A stretch of 64,000 bases of DNA from an uncultured Oscillospiraceae bacterium (GTDB lineage: Bacteria; Bacillota; Clostridia; Oscillospirales; Ruminococcaceae). The DNA lies in NCBI GenBank assembly GCA_900547455.1, contig URGV01000008.1, positions 1-64,000 of the forward strand, written 5' to 3'. The notes under the pieces are model-generated. The model saw only the letters and a program-made list of their open reading frames with translations. It had not been told where the DNA came from and made no database searches. Shown here piece by piece: positions 55,606 through 64,000 of the stretch (position 1 is its first letter; the number at the start of each line of letters is the position of its first letter). Both the position numbers and the translations under genes were made by a program.

Positions 55606-56262
55606 CTATTTTTCCGGCAGCTCCTCCGGAATCTGATCGAAGAAGTCGTCCACCAGGGCACGAATGCTGTCATCCATCAGCGGAACGCCCATCTTCTCCA
55701 GCATCTCGCCGAGGAAAAGAAACTTGCGCTTCATCTGCTCGCGGCTGGCCGGGAAGACAGACGGCAGCAGCCAGAGGCTGGTGAGCAGCGGCAGCAGCTC
55801 GGCGATCTCCCGGGGATAGTCGGTGTGCATCGAGCCGTCCCGGTTGCCCTCCTCGATCAGCTCCAGAAAGTACGGCATCAGCACCTTGCGGTTGGAGATG
55901 ATCATCTCCTGCAGCAGCCGGGGGCTTTTGGCGATGGGAATCGACTGGGCGGTCAGGCGCACCCGCTCCTTGTCCGACTGGTTGAGCCGGACCGCTTCCC
56001 GCAGCTTTTGCAGGCCGTTTAAATCGGTGCGGCCCCGCACCGCCTCAAAGGGGTTGTTGGAGAAAAACATCCGGTCACCCACCGCGTCCATGATCTCCTC
56101 CTTGGACTTGAAGTGGTGGTAGACCGCCCCCTTGGTCAGCCCGCCCAGCTCGTCGACGATGTCCTGGATGGTGGTGTTCTCATACCCCTTTTCCAAAAAC
56201 AGCCGCTGCGAGACGTCCAAAATCCGCTCCACCGTCACCTCGGGATATTTGTTGCGCGCCAT
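55606..56262 (-). CDS. TetR family transcriptional regulator
   Basis: A 218-residue repressor. The TetR HTH is TTIQDIVDELGGLTKGAVYHHFKSKEEI (about 29-56); the C-terminal ligand-binding part is helical. It is followed by a small membrane protein and an MFS exporter, with matching inverted repeats before each unit, so it probably represses itself and the exporter until a drug or metabolite binds. The promoter with overlapping operator is at 56281-56331. Confidence 0.92.
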   Translation of the reverse strand: MARNKYPEVTVERILDVSQRLFLEKGYENTTIQDIVDELGGLTKGAVYHHFKSKEEIMDAVGDRMFFSNNPFEAVRGRTDLNGLQKLREAVRLNQSDKERVRLTAQSIPIAKSPRLLQEMIISNRKVLMPYFLELIEEGNRDGSMHTDYPREIAELLPLLTSLWLLPSVFPASREQMKRKFLFLGEMLEKMGVPLMDDSIRALVDDFFDQIPEELPEK

Positions 56263-56280
56263 TCTCCCTCCTCCTTCCTA

Positions 56281-56331
56281 TACATTCTTTTGGTATGTTT
56301 CTAGTATAGCGGAGATGGGCGGGGGTGTCAA
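56281..56331 (-). promoter_or_regulatory. Promoter and operator of tetR
   Basis: Minus strand TTGACA (56326-56331), 17-bp spacer, TATACT (56303-56308), then the inverted repeat ACATACCAAAAGAATGT (56281-56298) over the start site. Confidence 0.75.
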
Positions 56332-56340
56332 GGGGGAAAA

Positions 56341-58092
56341 CTATATTCTTGTGCTCCCCTCTTGTTTCTTTTTTTGAAAAGCATCCTTTCCCATCATAAA
56401 GACAAGCAGCACCGGCAGCACATACAGGCAGGAGGCTGCAAAGAAACTGCCGTTCTCTGTCGATAACATTTGGGAAAGCGCTACCGACAGAGGCTGTCTG
56501 ACTGCATCGTCAATAAAAATGATTGCCTGGTCGATGATATTCCAATATTCGGCTACTGTCAGAACCAGCAGCACCAGAATTCCCGGTCGCAAATTTGGCA
56601 GGATCACTCGCCGGAAGATCTGCCACTCGCTGGCACCGCAATCCTGCGCTGCTTCGACCCAAGCCCTGTCAAAACCCTTCATCTGCAACCGCAGCAAAAA
56701 AACACCCAGGGGGTGAAACACCGCCGGCAGGATAATGGACCAGTAGCTGTCAAGCAACCCCAACAGGTCGGCTGTAATATAGTTGGGCACCAGCGTCACC
56801 TGCATCGGCATCAGCAGAATCACCAAATAGACCGCAAAGGCGATCTCCTTATACTTCCAGCGCGAGCGCTCAAAGGCGTAGGCCGCCAGCACCGATACCA
56901 CTAGCTGTCCAAGCAGAATCGGAACAATCAACAAAGCCGAATTCCAAAACAAGCGCAGCTGTTCCGGGCTCTGCAATAAAAATTCTTCATATTGCGCAAG
57001 GGTCGGCTCTGTCGGCAACAGAGTCATCTGTACAAAGTGCAGACCGTCTCGCGCAAGGCTGCCTGCGTTGCCGGGCAGCACCTGACTGGAATAGCGGTTG
57101 ATTACCTCCTGCGGCAGCAAAAAGGAGTTGGCCACTGTAAACAAAAGCGGCAGAAGTGCCACTGCAGCCGCTGCCCAAAGCGCCAGCCTTTCCACTAAAT
57201 CGATCGGCTTTTTTCTGATAGAAACAACCTTTGCCGATGAAAGTTCCACACTGGTGAAGCGGTCACTCAGCCGTTTCTGCATAAAATAGGTCAGCAAAAT
57301 CACTGCCGCCATCAGTACAAACAAAATGTGCGAAGCTGCGGACAGCTTTTGCAGGTTCATGCTGGAAAACTGGTTGTTCATGTAGTGCTGCAGCTGGTAA
57401 AGATAAGGGTTAGGATAGGCCCCAAACAGGATGTACAGTTCCCGAAACACTTTAAAGGACTGGATCACCGCAATCAAACCAGCAAGGAAAACCGTCGGCG
57501 CAAGATAGGGCAGCGTCACTTTATAAAAACAAACTCTCGGCGTCGCGCCCTCCCCTGCAGCAATCTCATAGTATTCCTGCGGGATGCGATCGCATCCGAT
57601 GAGCATAATGGCGGTAATCAATCCGGTATTTTTCCACAAAAACAGGATTACTGGAATCACCATAGCCGCCGCCGAGGTTTTCCAGTTAATAAGCGGCTGC
57701 CCCAGCAGATACAGGATCTTGTTGATCAATCCTCCGGCGCTGAAAATGGCATTCCAGAAAAAAGCGGTTACGCCCGACGGCAACACCAGCGGCACCAACA
57801 GCGCAAATAGCAAGCCCCTCCCACCGCGCCGCAGCAAAAGTGCAAGCCCCAGCGAGAGCAGCAAAATCAGCGGGATGGAAACGCCAAGGTAGATCGCAGT
57901 ATTTTTTGCCGCCTGCAAAAACATGGGGTTTGTCAATGTATCAACGATATTTGCAAATCCTACAAACTGCCGGCTGCCCATGTTGTCGATCATGCCATAG
58001 TAAAGCGACAGCACAAAGGGAAGCAGATAAAACACCAGCACACCGGTCAGAGAAGGAAGCAAAAAAAGCCGCCACAATCGCTTTTCGTTCAT
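56341..58092 (-). CDS. Fused sugar ABC transporter permease (MalF plus MalG type)
   Basis: A 583-residue protein with two permease domains in one chain. Domain 1 (about 1-285) has EYYEIAAGEGATPRVCFYKVTLP as EAA loop; domain 2 (about 310-583) has AWVEAAQDCGASEWQIFRRVILP. They correspond to separate MalF and MalG in most carbohydrate ABC importers. The ATG at 58092 follows GGAGGG; a longer reading has no site. Genes for a small membrane-anchored protein and the lipoprotein binding protein are upstream; no ATPase is present, so a shared MsmX-like ATPase is likely. Confidence 0.9.
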   Translation of the reverse strand: MNEKRLWRLFLLPSLTGVLVFYLLPFVLSLYYGMIDNMGSRQFVGFANIVDTLTNPMFLQAAKNTAIYLGVSIPLILLLSLGLALLLRRGGRGLLFALLVPLVLPSGVTAFFWNAIFSAGGLINKILYLLGQPLINWKTSAAAMVIPVILFLWKNTGLITAIMLIGCDRIPQEYYEIAAGEGATPRVCFYKVTLPYLAPTVFLAGLIAVIQSFKVFRELYILFGAYPNPYLYQLQHYMNNQFSSMNLQKLSAASHILFVLMAAVILLTYFMQKRLSDRFTSVELSSAKVVSIRKKPIDLVERLALWAAAAVALLPLLFTVANSFLLPQEVINRYSSQVLPGNAGSLARDGLHFVQMTLLPTEPTLAQYEEFLLQSPEQLRLFWNSALLIVPILLGQLVVSVLAAYAFERSRWKYKEIAFAVYLVILLMPMQVTLVPNYITADLLGLLDSYWSIILPAVFHPLGVFLLRLQMKGFDRAWVEAAQDCGASEWQIFRRVILPNLRPGILVLLVLTVAEYWNIIDQAIIFIDDAVRQPLSVALSQMLSTENGSFFAASCLYVLPVLLVFMMGKDAFQKKKQEGSTRI

Positions 58093-58108
58093 TTGGTTTT
58101 CCCTCCTC

Positions 58109-58480
58109 TCAGGACAAGCGAACCACGGCCCCATCGTACAGCAGCTCGGTGCTGCTGACCACCACTGGAAGTTCTCCTAGGTCAGCATAGACCAGTGTGG
58201 TTTCCCCCTGAGCACTTACATTTGGCAACAGGATTTCCCGACAGACATATTCCTTGCCCCACGCTCCATCCTGCTCCTCCACCACAAACAGGTGGCGGTA
58301 ACCTTGCTGCTGCACCGCCTGGTTGGGCACGCGATAGCTTCCTTCCTCCATCGCTTCGGGCAGAGCAAGGGTCACCAGCGGCAGGTCGTTGCGGCTGGTG
58401 ATACAGGAATAGATGGTCGCCACTCCCATCAGTGCAAAAAACAGCGCCAATATCGCTCCATAAAATTTGACTTTGCTCAT
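58109..58480 (-). CDS. Small membrane-anchored protein resembling a membrane-fusion-protein tail
   Basis: A 123-residue protein with one N-terminal helix (about 6-25) and an extracellular beta-rich domain. The segment VPNQAVQQQGYRHLFVVEEQ and the end VVVSSTELLYDGAVVRL recall the last beta domain of HlyD/RND adaptor proteins (IP-x-x-A-x-x-x-x-x-x-x-V-x-V). The usual coiled coil and lipoyl parts are missing. It lies between the binding-protein gene and the fused permease gene (gaps of 6 and 16 bp), so it is part of the transporter operon, with role unknown. Confidence 0.7.
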   Translation of the reverse strand: MSKVKFYGAILALFFALMGVATIYSCITSRNDLPLVTLALPEAMEEGSYRVPNQAVQQQGYRHLFVVEEQDGAWGKEYVCREILLPNVSAQGETTLVYADLGELPVVVSSTELLYDGAVVRLS

Positions 58481-58486
58481 TTTGCA

Positions 58487-59896
58487 TCACTCGTTTAAAA
58501 AGATGTTCATTTTGGTCTGGATTGACTTTGCCGTCTCCTCGGCGGTGGCAAGGTCGTACTGATAATAGTTGTCCTGTTCTTCCTTCAAAAGTCCAAAAAT
58601 TTCTGTCTCGGAGCAGGCAAAATTGCGCTGCAGATTCCACCCATGAATCTGCTCCACCGCCTGCTCGGTCAGCTGCTGTGGGTCTCCCTGTTTCCAGTTG
58701 GTAACATCGGTCAGGGTGTTGCGGTAGTAGTTGCATTCCAAAGTAAAGGAATGATAAAAATTCCGGATATTGATCGGTACCCAGGCATGAAACTGAGCGG
58801 TGTAGTCCATCACCGCCTCGTGCTCCAGCGTTTCGGGCGGCTGTTTCTCAGAGACACAATACTTTAGAAATTCCCAGGCAAGCTCCTTGTTTTTGCAGCT
58901 GCGGACAATGCCGTAGTCGGCCTGCAGGGTGGAAAAACCGAACTGCCCATCGTGGCTGCGCATCGGCACCGGCGGCAGGATGTTCGGATAGTCGATCAGG
59001 GCATTGTAGGTATCTATCGAGGTGACATCATAGTTGCAGAACAGATAGTCCTCCCGCATAAAGCCATCCACTCCGTTCGCAACACGGGTCATGTCCCAGT
59101 CAGCCGTGTCCTCCAATTTGGGAATCTCTTCCTTGGTCCTCTTTAAATAGCGGATAAATTCCGGGCTGTCAAAATTTGCCGTTGCTGTCTCAATGTCATA
59201 GTAAGCAGGGAACTCATATTTGAAAAACCATCCGCCGGTGATGCCGGGCATGATAGAAAAATCCTTTCCTGTGCTGTCGCTCACCTGGCTGTACAGATCG
59301 AACATCTTCTCATAGTCCAGCGCATCGGGCGCGTCCAGTCCCACTTCCTCGAGCAGCGGGCGGCTGAGATAGGTCATGTCGTATACAAAATAAAACGGCA
59401 GCGAGTACAATCCCCCGCCGTACTCCTTGGCCTTAAAAATATTGGTGTAATAATCCTCTTTGTGAAAATCGCTATCCATCTCCATAAAGTCATAGAGGTT
59501 GCACAGCAGGCCGCTTTTTGCATAACGGCTGACCGACATCTGCGCCAGATCGACGATGTCAGCTGATTGCCCGCTCATCATCTCCACCGAGGTTCGCTGC
59601 AGATACTCTTCCCAGCTCTCCCCGACCGAACCGTTCTGCTGCGCAACCGAGACCTCAATCTGCACCCCCGGATGCAGCTGCTCAAACTCCTGCGCCCTCT
59701 TTTTGATCTCCTCATCGTAATAGGTGCTGACCCGCAGCGTTCCAGAGAGTGCACTGTTTGGTTCTGGCTGTTCCGTTTGCTCCTGTTGTCCGGCGGTTGT
59801 CTGTTCTATCAGATTCTGATAAACTTCCTCATCCGATGACTGGCACCCAGTCAAGAGGAAGAAAACGGATAAACAGATACAAAAAATCCGCTTCAT
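58487..59896 (-). CDS. Extracellular solute-binding lipoprotein (sugar ABC importer)
   Basis: A 469-residue binding protein of the family 1 (MalE-like) type. A lipobox LLTGC at residue 18 follows a short signal peptide, so it is tethered outside. The fold has GTLRVSTYYDEEIKKRAQEFEQLHPGVQIE near 53-82. It is the first gene of a three-gene transporter unit without an ATPase. The substrate, probably an oligosaccharide, cannot be deduced. Confidence 0.93.
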   Translation of the reverse strand: MKRIFCICLSVFFLLTGCQSSDEEVYQNLIEQTTAGQQEQTEQPEPNSALSGTLRVSTYYDEEIKKRAQEFEQLHPGVQIEVSVAQQNGSVGESWEEYLQRTSVEMMSGQSADIVDLAQMSVSRYAKSGLLCNLYDFMEMDSDFHKEDYYTNIFKAKEYGGGLYSLPFYFVYDMTYLSRPLLEEVGLDAPDALDYEKMFDLYSQVSDSTGKDFSIMPGITGGWFFKYEFPAYYDIETATANFDSPEFIRYLKRTKEEIPKLEDTADWDMTRVANGVDGFMREDYLFCNYDVTSIDTYNALIDYPNILPPVPMRSHDGQFGFSTLQADYGIVRSCKNKELAWEFLKYCVSEKQPPETLEHEAVMDYTAQFHAWVPINIRNFYHSFTLECNYYRNTLTDVTNWKQGDPQQLTEQAVEQIHGWNLQRNFACSETEIFGLLKEEQDNYYQYDLATAEETAKSIQTKMNIFLNE

Positions 59897-59961
59897 TGTT
59901 CCCCTCCCATCTGAAACTTTGTCCTTTTTGATGTAAGCGTGTCGCAGAGATTCTATCTATC

Positions 59962-59990
59962 ATCTTAACAGTCATTGTAGGAAATGTCAA
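59962..59990 (-). promoter_or_regulatory. Promoter of the sugar ABC importer operon
   Basis: Minus strand TTGACA (59985-59990), 17-bp spacer, TAAGAT (59962-59967), about 65 bp before the binding-protein start. Confidence 0.75.
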
Positions 59991-60017
59991 CAGCAGCAGA
60001 CAAAGTTCCGAATGACT

Positions 60018-60053
60018 AAAAAAAGAGGCGAGCGATCGTGCTCACCTCTTTTT
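60018..60053. terminator. Terminator of the BlaI/M56-M23 unit
   Basis: Stem AAAAAGAGGCGAGC with a complementary GTGCTCACCTCTTTTT. It lies 10 bp beyond the end of the M56-M23 gene. Confidence 0.8.
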
Positions 60054-60062
60054 GCTTGCTTT

Positions 60063-62192
60063 TTATTCTTCCCCCACCAACAAATACTCCGCCGGGTCGA
60101 GATGCTGGCCGTCTCTGCGCACCTCAAAGTGCAGGTGCGGGCCGGTGGCAAAGCCGGTTGCACCGATCTGGCCGATCTGCTCCCCGGCCTTAACCGTGTC
60201 GCCCTCCTCGACGTCGATGGCGCTCAGGTGGCCGTAGAGGGTCGCGAACCCATTCTCGTGCTCGATCACCAGATACATGCCGTACCCTCTCCCCGGCGTC
60301 CAGTCCTCGGAGACCATCGCGACCGTTCCGTCCGCCGCCGCTACCACTGGGTCACCGTAGATCTCCTGGCTGTAGTCGCCGATGTCCAGGCCGGTGTGGA
60401 AGTCGGTATCGTTGTAGCGCGAGCCGTAGGGCCAGCTGACCTCGTGGGTGCTCGGAACCGGCCAGACCCATTCTGCGCCCGGCCCCAGGTCGTACTGTAC
60501 CTGGATCGGTTGATAGCTATTGATGTATGCTTCCAGCTCCTTCCCCTCTGCGGGGACAAGCCGCTCGATATTTCCGCCCGCATTGCGGAAAACGGTCAAG
60601 CTGACTCCATCGCTGACGCCATTGTCGCAGAAGGTATAGTGATCCTCATCGTAGAGGATGTGGATGGGCTGGCCCTCGTACATCCAATGCCCGGTGCTTG
60701 CCTGATAAGAAACGCCAAAGGAGCGGTAATCATTCAGGCTGTCGTCAGGCAGGGACGGGTCGCCCAGCTCCACGCTGCCGCCCTCTCCGGAAACGCCGGC
60801 CGCTGCAAACGCCGATTCCAGTTGCTGTTGCTGCTGGGTGCGGTTGGCAAATTCCTCCTCTGACGACTGCTTTAAGCCGATCAAAGCACCGCCAGTGTCC
60901 CGGACAGGTTCCACATCGATCACCCCATCCGCATAGTAAAACCCGTTGGTATGATCCGCACTGAGCTGGTCCTTAAAGTAACGCACCATCTGCCCGCCAT
61001 AGAAAAAGCGGTCCTTTTCCACATCGTAGCTCATGCCGTACGGCTCATAGACCACGTACTGCTGTGCAACCCCGGCCCGGCGGGCAGCCTCATCTTCCTC
61101 CTGCCCGTCAAGCGCCCGCTGGGTCTGCGCCCTCTCGGCTGCAAGGATGTCCATCTCCTGCTGCATCGGTTCGCTGAGCTGCAGGTCCGGCTCCTCCTCT
61201 GCCCGCACATGCAGGTTAACAAAGGCGGTGCTCCCCACTGCCGCTGCACAGATCAGGGCAAACAGCAGCAGCCCTACGCGTTTTTTGCTCGTGTTCATCA
61301 TCTCCTGAAACCTCCTCATGATTTGTCCTTTCTCGCTAAAATTGGTGGTGAGCGGAATTGCCCGCCCCCGGCTGAGCTGGATAAAGTATAGAATCAGCGC
61401 GCCGTATTCCCGCCGCTCCTCCTTGGTGTCGTGCAGGCGCAGCACGTCGGCGTCGCAGGCCACCTCGATATCCGCCGAGGCGCGCCTTGCCATCCACCAG
61501 ACCAGCGGGTTAAACCAGTGCACCGCCTTAGCTACCAACAAAAGAAATTTGAGCCACAGGTCCCTGCGGCGGCGATGAGACAGCTCATGCAGCAGCACAT
61601 AGCGCAGCTGCTGCTCCTCCAGCTCCACCTCCGGCAGCAGAATACACGGCCTCCACAGGCCCATCAGCATCGGCGTATCGAGCAGGCAGCAGCGCATCAG
61701 GCACACCTGCTCCTGCATCCCCAGCTCCTGCTGGCAGTGGGAGAGCAGCAGCTTTGTCCGCGGCTCCTCCACCGCGGTGCTCCAGCGCAGCAGCTTTTTG
61801 CGGGTGGCAAGATAGATCCCTCCCTGCCCAACCAGCACCGCTGCCGCCCCCGCAAGCCAGATTGCCGGCAGCCATTGGGCCGGCCGGCGCTGCGCGGACT
61901 GCACCGGCAAGCCCTCTGCCTGGGAAAGCTGTTCCGGTTCCGTCCCGGCTGCGCCATTCATCTGCTCCTCCTGCCGGGCAATCAATCCCTCCCAATCGAT
62001 GGTGACGACTGCCTGTTTTGTCCTTGGCAGCGAAAAGGGAATCAGCAGGCACAGCGCCAGCGCCGTCCAGACAAGGCAGTTGAGCTGCGGCCGGTAACGC
62101 CTGTGCAGAAAAGGCTGCAACAGCATCACCGCCAGCAGCACGACCGAGATGCCCAGCGACCGCTCCAGCACCCACGAAAAGATCTGCTCCAC
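60063..62192 (-). CDS. BlaR1-type M56 metalloprotease fused to an M23 peptidase
   Basis: A 709-residue membrane protein. The N-terminal M56 part (about 1-320) has helices and the zinc motif HELSHRRRRD (about 207-216), as in BlaR1/MecR1, which cleave the BlaI repressor on sensing an outside ligand. After the last helix (about 308-328) there is a linker and a middle domain, then a C-terminal M23 (LytM) endopeptidase with HTGLDIGD (about 597-604) and HLHFEV (about 686-691), its zinc ligands. BlaR1 has a penicillin-binding domain there instead. GTG at 62192 starts it, one base after the blaI stop. Confidence 0.92.
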   Translation of the reverse strand: MEQIFSWVLERSLGISVVLLAVMLLQPFLHRRYRPQLNCLVWTALALCLLIPFSLPRTKQAVVTIDWEGLIARQEEQMNGAAGTEPEQLSQAEGLPVQSAQRRPAQWLPAIWLAGAAAVLVGQGGIYLATRKKLLRWSTAVEEPRTKLLLSHCQQELGMQEQVCLMRCCLLDTPMLMGLWRPCILLPEVELEEQQLRYVLLHELSHRRRRDLWLKFLLLVAKAVHWFNPLVWWMARRASADIEVACDADVLRLHDTKEERREYGALILYFIQLSRGRAIPLTTNFSEKGQIMRRFQEMMNTSKKRVGLLLFALICAAAVGSTAFVNLHVRAEEEPDLQLSEPMQQEMDILAAERAQTQRALDGQEEDEAARRAGVAQQYVVYEPYGMSYDVEKDRFFYGGQMVRYFKDQLSADHTNGFYYADGVIDVEPVRDTGGALIGLKQSSEEEFANRTQQQQQLESAFAAAGVSGEGGSVELGDPSLPDDSLNDYRSFGVSYQASTGHWMYEGQPIHILYDEDHYTFCDNGVSDGVSLTVFRNAGGNIERLVPAEGKELEAYINSYQPIQVQYDLGPGAEWVWPVPSTHEVSWPYGSRYNDTDFHTGLDIGDYSQEIYGDPVVAAADGTVAMVSEDWTPGRGYGMYLVIEHENGFATLYGHLSAIDVEEGDTVKAGEQIGQIGATGFATGPHLHFEVRRDGQHLDPAEYLLVGEE

Positions 62193-62193
62193 C

Positions 62194-62565
62194 TCAATCC
62201 TCCTCCTTTTCCAGCAGCGACTTGATGTCCTGGATATCCCGGTCGCTCAGCGAGTGGCTTTCAATCAGCGCGGCAAACAGCTTGCTGCCGGAATTCTGGT
62301 AGAGCTTGCTGAGAAAATTGCTGGTCTCCTGGGCGCGGTAGTCCTCCAGCGGCACCAGCGCCGTGTAGTGGTTGAGCCGTCCGATCTTCTCACACCGGAC
62401 AAAGCCCTTGCCCTCCAGGCGGTTGAGCGAATTCTGCACCAGCTGCAGGCTCTTTTTCTTTTTCAGCCGCTGCATGATGTCGCTGGTGCTGATCTGCCCT
62501 CTGGCCTCCCAGATAATCAGCATAATTTCCAGCTCCGAATCGGGCAAACGTTTCCATTCTGGCAT
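62194..62565 (-). CDS. BlaI/MecI/CopY family repressor
   Basis: A 123-residue winged-helix repressor (Penicillinase_R). The HTH is SELEIMLIIWEARGQISTSDIMQRL with VQNSLNRLEGKGFV as recognition and wing region; the C-terminal helices dimerise and in BlaI are cut by BlaR1 between residues about 101 and 102. It is cotranscribed with the M56-M23 gene, so the pair looks like a protease-switched repressor. The ATG at 62565 has GGAGGAAGG upstream. Confidence 0.92.
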   Translation of the reverse strand: MPEWKRLPDSELEIMLIIWEARGQISTSDIMQRLKKKKSLQLVQNSLNRLEGKGFVRCEKIGRLNHYTALVPLEDYRAQETSNFLSKLYQNSGSKLFAALIESHSLSDRDIQDIKSLLEKEED

Positions 62566-62607
62566 CCTGCCTTCCTCCTTTCTGCATGCAATCGGTTGTA
62601 AAGCAAT

Positions 62608-62670
62608 CAAATATTTGTTTCACAATCAATTGATTGTTTTAAGGATACACCATTCTCCATGTCTTGTCAA
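62608..62670 (-). promoter_or_regulatory. Promoter with twin BlaI operators
   Basis: Minus strand TTGACA (62665-62670), 17-bp spacer, TATCCT (62642-62647). Directly downstream lie a 16-bp perfect palindrome ACAATCAATTGATTGT (62622-62637) and CAAATATTTG (62608-62617), centres 17 bp apart. Blocking the start site this way fits a BlaI-type dimer pair. Confidence 0.75.
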
Positions 62671-62816
62671 TCCTCTTTTTACAAAATGAGCAGTTTTTGT
62701 AAAAGCTGTTCATCTTTTCATTCTCTTTTCCGACAAACTGCCGAACCCCTTTTTCGTCCTTTTTCCCCTGTTTTTTCAATAACAAGTATAATCCATGTAA
62801 AATCTTCGTATAAAAA
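62671..62816. other. Intergenic stretch between divergent units
   Basis: Low-GC sequence between the blaI promoter and the promoter of the M20 gene; no gene or hairpin is evident. Confidence 0.5.
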
Positions 62817-62845
62817 TTGAACACAGCTTCAACTTGTGCTATGAT
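62817..62845 (+). promoter_or_regulatory. Promoter of the M20 peptidase gene
   Basis: TTGAAC (62817-62822), 17-bp spacer, TATGAT (62840-62845) with an upstream TGTGC (extended -10). Confidence 0.75.
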
Positions 62846-62897
62846 TAAAGCAAAGGAAAAATTATGCCAGAAATGGCTTTACAAAAGGAGTGTCTTT

Positions 62898-64000
62898 ATG
62901 TCAGAAGCACTGCAAATACAACAGGAAATCCTCAGCTATCTGGAAGCGCACCGGGACCGCTACCTGGACGCCATCCGTACCCTGGCCCGCATCCCGGCCC
63001 CCTCCAACCACGAGGAGCTGCGGGCGCAGTGGTGCAAGCAGCACCTGGAGGAGCTGGGCGCCACCGGCGTCTACATCGACGACGCGCTCAACGTCATCTT
63101 CCCCTACGGCGTGGAGGAAGGCGCAAACGACCTGTGCGCCATCCTGGGTCACACCGACGTGGTCTTTCCGGACACCGAGCCGCTGCCCTTCCATGAGGAA
63201 AACGGCCGCTTCTATGCGCCCGGCATCGGCGACGACACCACCAACGCCGTCGCTGTCATGGAGATGGCAGCCATGGCCATCGACCTCAAACTCAAACCGA
63301 AAACCGGCATCCTCTTTGTGCTCAATTCCGGCGAGGAGGGATTGGGCAACCTCAAGGGCGTGCGCCGGCTGATGCAGGACTTTGACGGGCGCATCTCCCG
63401 GCTGTACGCCATCGACGGCGGCTTAAAGACGGTGGTCAACGACGCGGTCGGCTCCAAGCGCTGGCGCATCACCGTCACCACCGAGGGCGGCCACTCGTTC
63501 GGCTCCTTTGGCAACCGCAACGCCATCCACTACGCCGCCAAGATGATCGACACCTTCTACACCCTCAAGGTTCCGGAGATCGGCAAGACCACCTACAATG
63601 TCGGCACCATCGAGGGCGGCACCTCGGTCAACACCATCGCCCAGCACTGCGAAATGCTCTATGAATACCGCTCCAACAAGCGGGAGGGACTGGCCTGCAT
63701 GGACCGCTTCTTCGATTCGGTCATCCAGATGTTCCGGGGCTACGGCATCGGCGTCGAGACCGAGCTGATCGGCGACCGCCCCTGCAAGGGCGACGCCGAC
63801 CCGTCCGAGCTGACCCGCATCGTCATGGAGGCCTCCGAGCGGTACGGCTACCACCGCACCGAGGAGTGCGGCTCCACCGACTGCAACATTCCGCTGTCGA
63901 TGGGCATCCCGGCGGTGTGCTTTGGCGTCTATGAGGGACACGGCGCCCACACCCGCGAGGAGTGGGTCGACATCGAATCCACCCGCGACGGCATGAAGAT
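62898..64000 (+). CDS. M20 family metallopeptidase, 3' end cut by window
   Basis: At least 367 residues of a di-zinc peptidase with no stop before the window ends. Motifs: GHTDVVFP (about 84-91), PGIGDDTTNAVAV (about 108-120), the catalytic SGEEG (about 148-152), a GGHSFGS dimer-domain motif near 201 and STDC near 329. It is cytosolic and likely an aminopeptidase or dipeptidase rather than the amidohydrolase type seen at 30238. AAAGGAG lies seven bases before the ATG. Confidence 0.9.
   Translation, partial: MSEALQIQQEILSYLEAHRDRYLDAIRTLARIPAPSNHEELRAQWCKQHLEELGATGVYIDDALNVIFPYGVEEGANDLCAILGHTDVVFPDTEPLPFHEENGRFYAPGIGDDTTNAVAVMEMAAMAIDLKLKPKTGILFVLNSGEEGLGNLKGVRRLMQDFDGRISRLYAIDGGLKTVVNDAVGSKRWRITVTTEGGHSFGSFGNRNAIHYAAKMIDTFYTLKVPEIGKTTYNVGTIEGGTSVNTIAQHCEMLYEYRSNKREGLACMDRFFDSVIQMFRGYGIGVETELIGDRPCKGDADPSELTRIVMEASERYGYHRTEECGSTDCNIPLSMGIPAVCFGVYEGHGAHTREEWVDIESTRDGMK

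Overview
The window looks like chromosome of a GC-rich, spore-forming anaerobic Firmicute, probably class Clostridia, family Oscillospiraceae or a close relative. The grounds are a spoVM gene next to rsgA and thiN, remA, a T-box leader on leuA, energy-coupling-factor transporters, sigma-A type promoters (TTGACA, 17 bp, TATAAT) and GGAGG ribosome binding sites. The genus cannot be fixed from the sequence alone. No prophage, insertion sequence, rRNA operon or CRISPR array was seen.

Layout. 1-6 kb: a palindromic repeat, an orphan membrane protein, a PduL-type phosphotransacylase, family 4 uracil-DNA glycosylase, a YfcE-type phosphodiesterase, a PlsC acyltransferase and an M3 oligopeptidase. 6-12 kb: a MarR regulator, a frame-broken DUF1538 membrane protein with a tandem PII-like protein, a DUF2089 regulator with a membrane partner, a GNAT protein, and an Xre repressor with two paralogous DUF6442-like membrane proteins behind a promoter with twin operators. 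12-17.3 kb: an ECF transporter (S component, double ATPase, T component), a PHP-domain protein and an RpiR regulator. 17.4-23 kb: a cysteine-rich protein, PcrA helicase, hibernation factor HPF and an RlmL-type methyltransferase. 23.3-27.4 kb: a potABCD polyamine transporter. 27.4-31.5 kb: LysR divergent from two membrane proteins and an M20 amidohydrolase. 31.5-35.5 kb: a tandem repeat, leuA under a leucine T-box, a one-helix protein and a VanY-type carboxypeptidase.

35.6-51.6 kb is a conserved housekeeping block on the minus strand. yicC-remA-gmk-rpoZ-priA-def-fmt-zinc peptidase-rsmB-rlmN-stp-prkC reads as one roughly 12 kb unit from a TTGACA promoter near 51.62 kb to a terminator near 39.16 kb. 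rsgA-thiN-spoVM follows from its own extended -10 promoter, then prmA and rsmE. The order matches the Bacillus subtilis yloC-spoVM region, but coaBC and rpe are missing.

52.9-64 kb is accessory. It holds two tRNA-Ala(GGC) genes and a 5' tRNA fragment that together look like the product of recombination inside tRNA genes, a PPOX-fold protein, a TetR-controlled MFS exporter, a sugar-type ABC importer whose two permeases are fused, a BlaI regulator with a BlaR1-type M56 protease fused to an M23 peptidase, and an M20 peptidase cut by the window edge.

The signals most worth following are the split and chimeric tRNA-Ala genes, the DUF1538/tandem-PII pair with its single-base frame break, the M56-M23 fusion sensor, and the twin-operator Xre/DUF6442 cassette. 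I did not find a clearly new defence or biosynthetic system.
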